Origin: Microbacterium sp. CBA3102
Lineage (GTDB): Bacteria > Actinomycetota > Actinomycetes > Actinomycetales > Microbacteriaceae
Length of the DNA: 64,000 nucleotides
Direction: 5' to 3'
Assembly: GCF_007954505.1 (NCBI RefSeq)
Contig: NZ_CP042412.1
Coordinates: 62,001 to 126,000, forward strand
This document shows positions 63,375 to 64,000 of this stretch, piece after piece. Both the position numbers and the translations under genes were made by a program. The notes below the pieces were generated by a model. That model made no database searches, had not been told where the DNA came from, and saw only the letters and a program-made list of their open reading frames with translations. How positions within the stretch are numbered: the stretch's first letter is position 1; each line of letters begins with the position of its first letter.

Positions 63375-63405
63375 TGAAGCCGCCCCCGGGACCCAGGCGG
63401 AGCTT

Positions 63406-64000
63406 TCACGCTGCTCGCGCCGACATCGCCGACCCGAGCAGAACCATCCTCATACTGCGCTCCGCGGCGTCGCGCAGCAACGCCTCGCCGTGCTCCACCG
63501 CTTCTTCGAGCGGCATCGGCACGGTGATGATCGAGGCGATCGCGTCGATGCCGATGTCGTGCACGGCCGGGGCGCCCACGCCGAGCGATCCGGCGATGCC
63601 GAGGACCGGGACGCCCGCGACCCGCGCGCGCATCGCGATCTCGGCGGGCACCTTGCCGCGGGGAGTCTGGAAGTCGATGGCGCCCTCGGCCGTGATCACG
63701 AGGTCCGCGCCCGACATCAGCTCGTCGAGAGGTTCGGGCAGCAGCCCGCTGTCGAGCAGCACTTCGAAACGAGGAGCGAGACGGGCGCCGAGCACCGCGG
63801 CCAACCCGGCACCGAGTCCACCCGATGCCCCTGTGCCCGCACCCGTGCGCACGTCCATCGCCGCGCCGAACGGGCTCTGCTCCTCGAGCAGAGCGGCCCA
63901 GACGTCGAGAGCCTCCGCAAGCTGCTCCACCTGCTGCGGGGTCGCGCCCTTCTGCGGTCCGAAGACCCTGGCCACGCCGCGCGGCCCGCACAGCACGTTG
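63406..64000 (-). CDS. Glycerate kinase, C-terminal part (cut by window edge)
   Basis: About 198 residues of a GlxK-type glycerate kinase; the N-terminus is outside the window. Visible segments are GVARVFGPQKGATPQQVEQL, GAGTGASGGLGAGL (glycine-rich catalytic loop), MSGADLVITAEGAIDFQT and GKVPAEIAMRA, then the C-terminal ITVPMPLEEAVEHGEALLRDAAER. It phosphorylates D-glycerate to 2-phosphoglycerate, channelling glyoxylate or glycerate into glycolysis. The stop is at 63406. Confidence 0.93.
   Translation of the reverse strand, partial: NVLCGPRGVARVFGPQKGATPQQVEQLAEALDVWAALLEEQSPFGAAMDVRTGAGTGASGGLGAGLAAVLGARLAPRFEVLLDSGLLPEPLDELMSGADLVITAEGAIDFQTPRGKVPAEIAMRARVAGVPVLGIAGSLGVGAPAVHDIGIDAIASIITVPMPLEEAVEHGEALLRDAAERSMRMVLLGSAMSARAA

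Overview
This 64 kb window is a chromosomal stretch of a high-GC Gram-positive actinobacterium, almost certainly a Microbacterium (Microbacteriaceae). The evidence is the very GC-rich coding, frequent GTG starts, Leifsonia/Microbacterium-type ribosomal and secE-nusG blocks, an actinobacterial cystathionine beta-synthase, class-E-sortase-like LAxTG signals, and a gene set that matches in order the riboflavin catabolic cluster known from Microbacterium maritypicum. I see no rRNA, CRISPR array, transposase or prophage block.

Layout. 1-0.8 kb: the 5' part of an unrecognised gene, then tRNA-Ser(GGA). 0.8-11.2 kb: acetyltransferase, PAP2 phosphatase, Bcr/CflA efflux pump, a reverse transsulfuration pair (cystathionine beta-synthase and cystathionine gamma-synthase/lyase), and a three-gene alpha-glucoside-type ABC importer with a divergent LacI regulator and palindromic operators. 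11.2-12.4 kb: rplJ-rplL with an L10-type leader. 12.4-16.6 kb: an accessory, decaying stretch with a frameshifted AbiEi/DUF559-like gene, a YqaJ-like nuclease, and a SipW-type secreted-protein operon damaged by a 5' truncation, a nonsense codon and a frameshift. 16.6-20.5 kb: an MFS pump with MarR, and lysG/lysE. 20.5-23.2 kb: a DUF1801 protein and a polar amino acid ABC importer. 23.3-26.3 kb: rplA, rplK, nusG, secE and tRNA-Trp.

26.4-33.5 kb: an HSP90-family chaperone with a 934-residue TPR protein, pyruvate:quinone oxidoreductase and an FMN-binding protein. 33.5-43.4 kb: a putrescine/GABA catabolic island (two aldehyde dehydrogenases, APC permease, universal stress protein, putrescine oxidase, gabT, PucR regulator). 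43.4-50.3 kb: riboflavin catabolism (rcaA-rcaE) with an adjoining NMT1/SsuA-type ABC importer. The two transcription units at its ends share a 16-bp palindrome, TAGTCAANNTTGACTA, which is the likely PadR operator. 50.3-55.1 kb: glyoxylate shunt (RamB-like regulator, aceA, aceB). 55.2-60.8 kb: aldo/keto reductase with a divergent MocR regulator, Lrp with divergent alanine dehydrogenase, and an aspartate-type aminotransferase. 60.9-64 kb: VOC protein, murB, a HadA/HadB-like dehydratase pair and a truncated glycerate kinase.

How it works together. Much of the window is scavenging metabolism. Putrescine flows through GABA to succinate. Riboflavin would be imported, phosphorylated or reduced, and cleaved to lumichrome plus ribose, with ribokinase recovering the ribose. 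Acetate units enter via isocitrate lyase and malate synthase. Two families of dispersed palindromic intergenic repeats, one with a GTCGAGACCCCC core and one with a GCGGGATCAAAAACG core, punctuate the gene ends and are described under repeats and findings.
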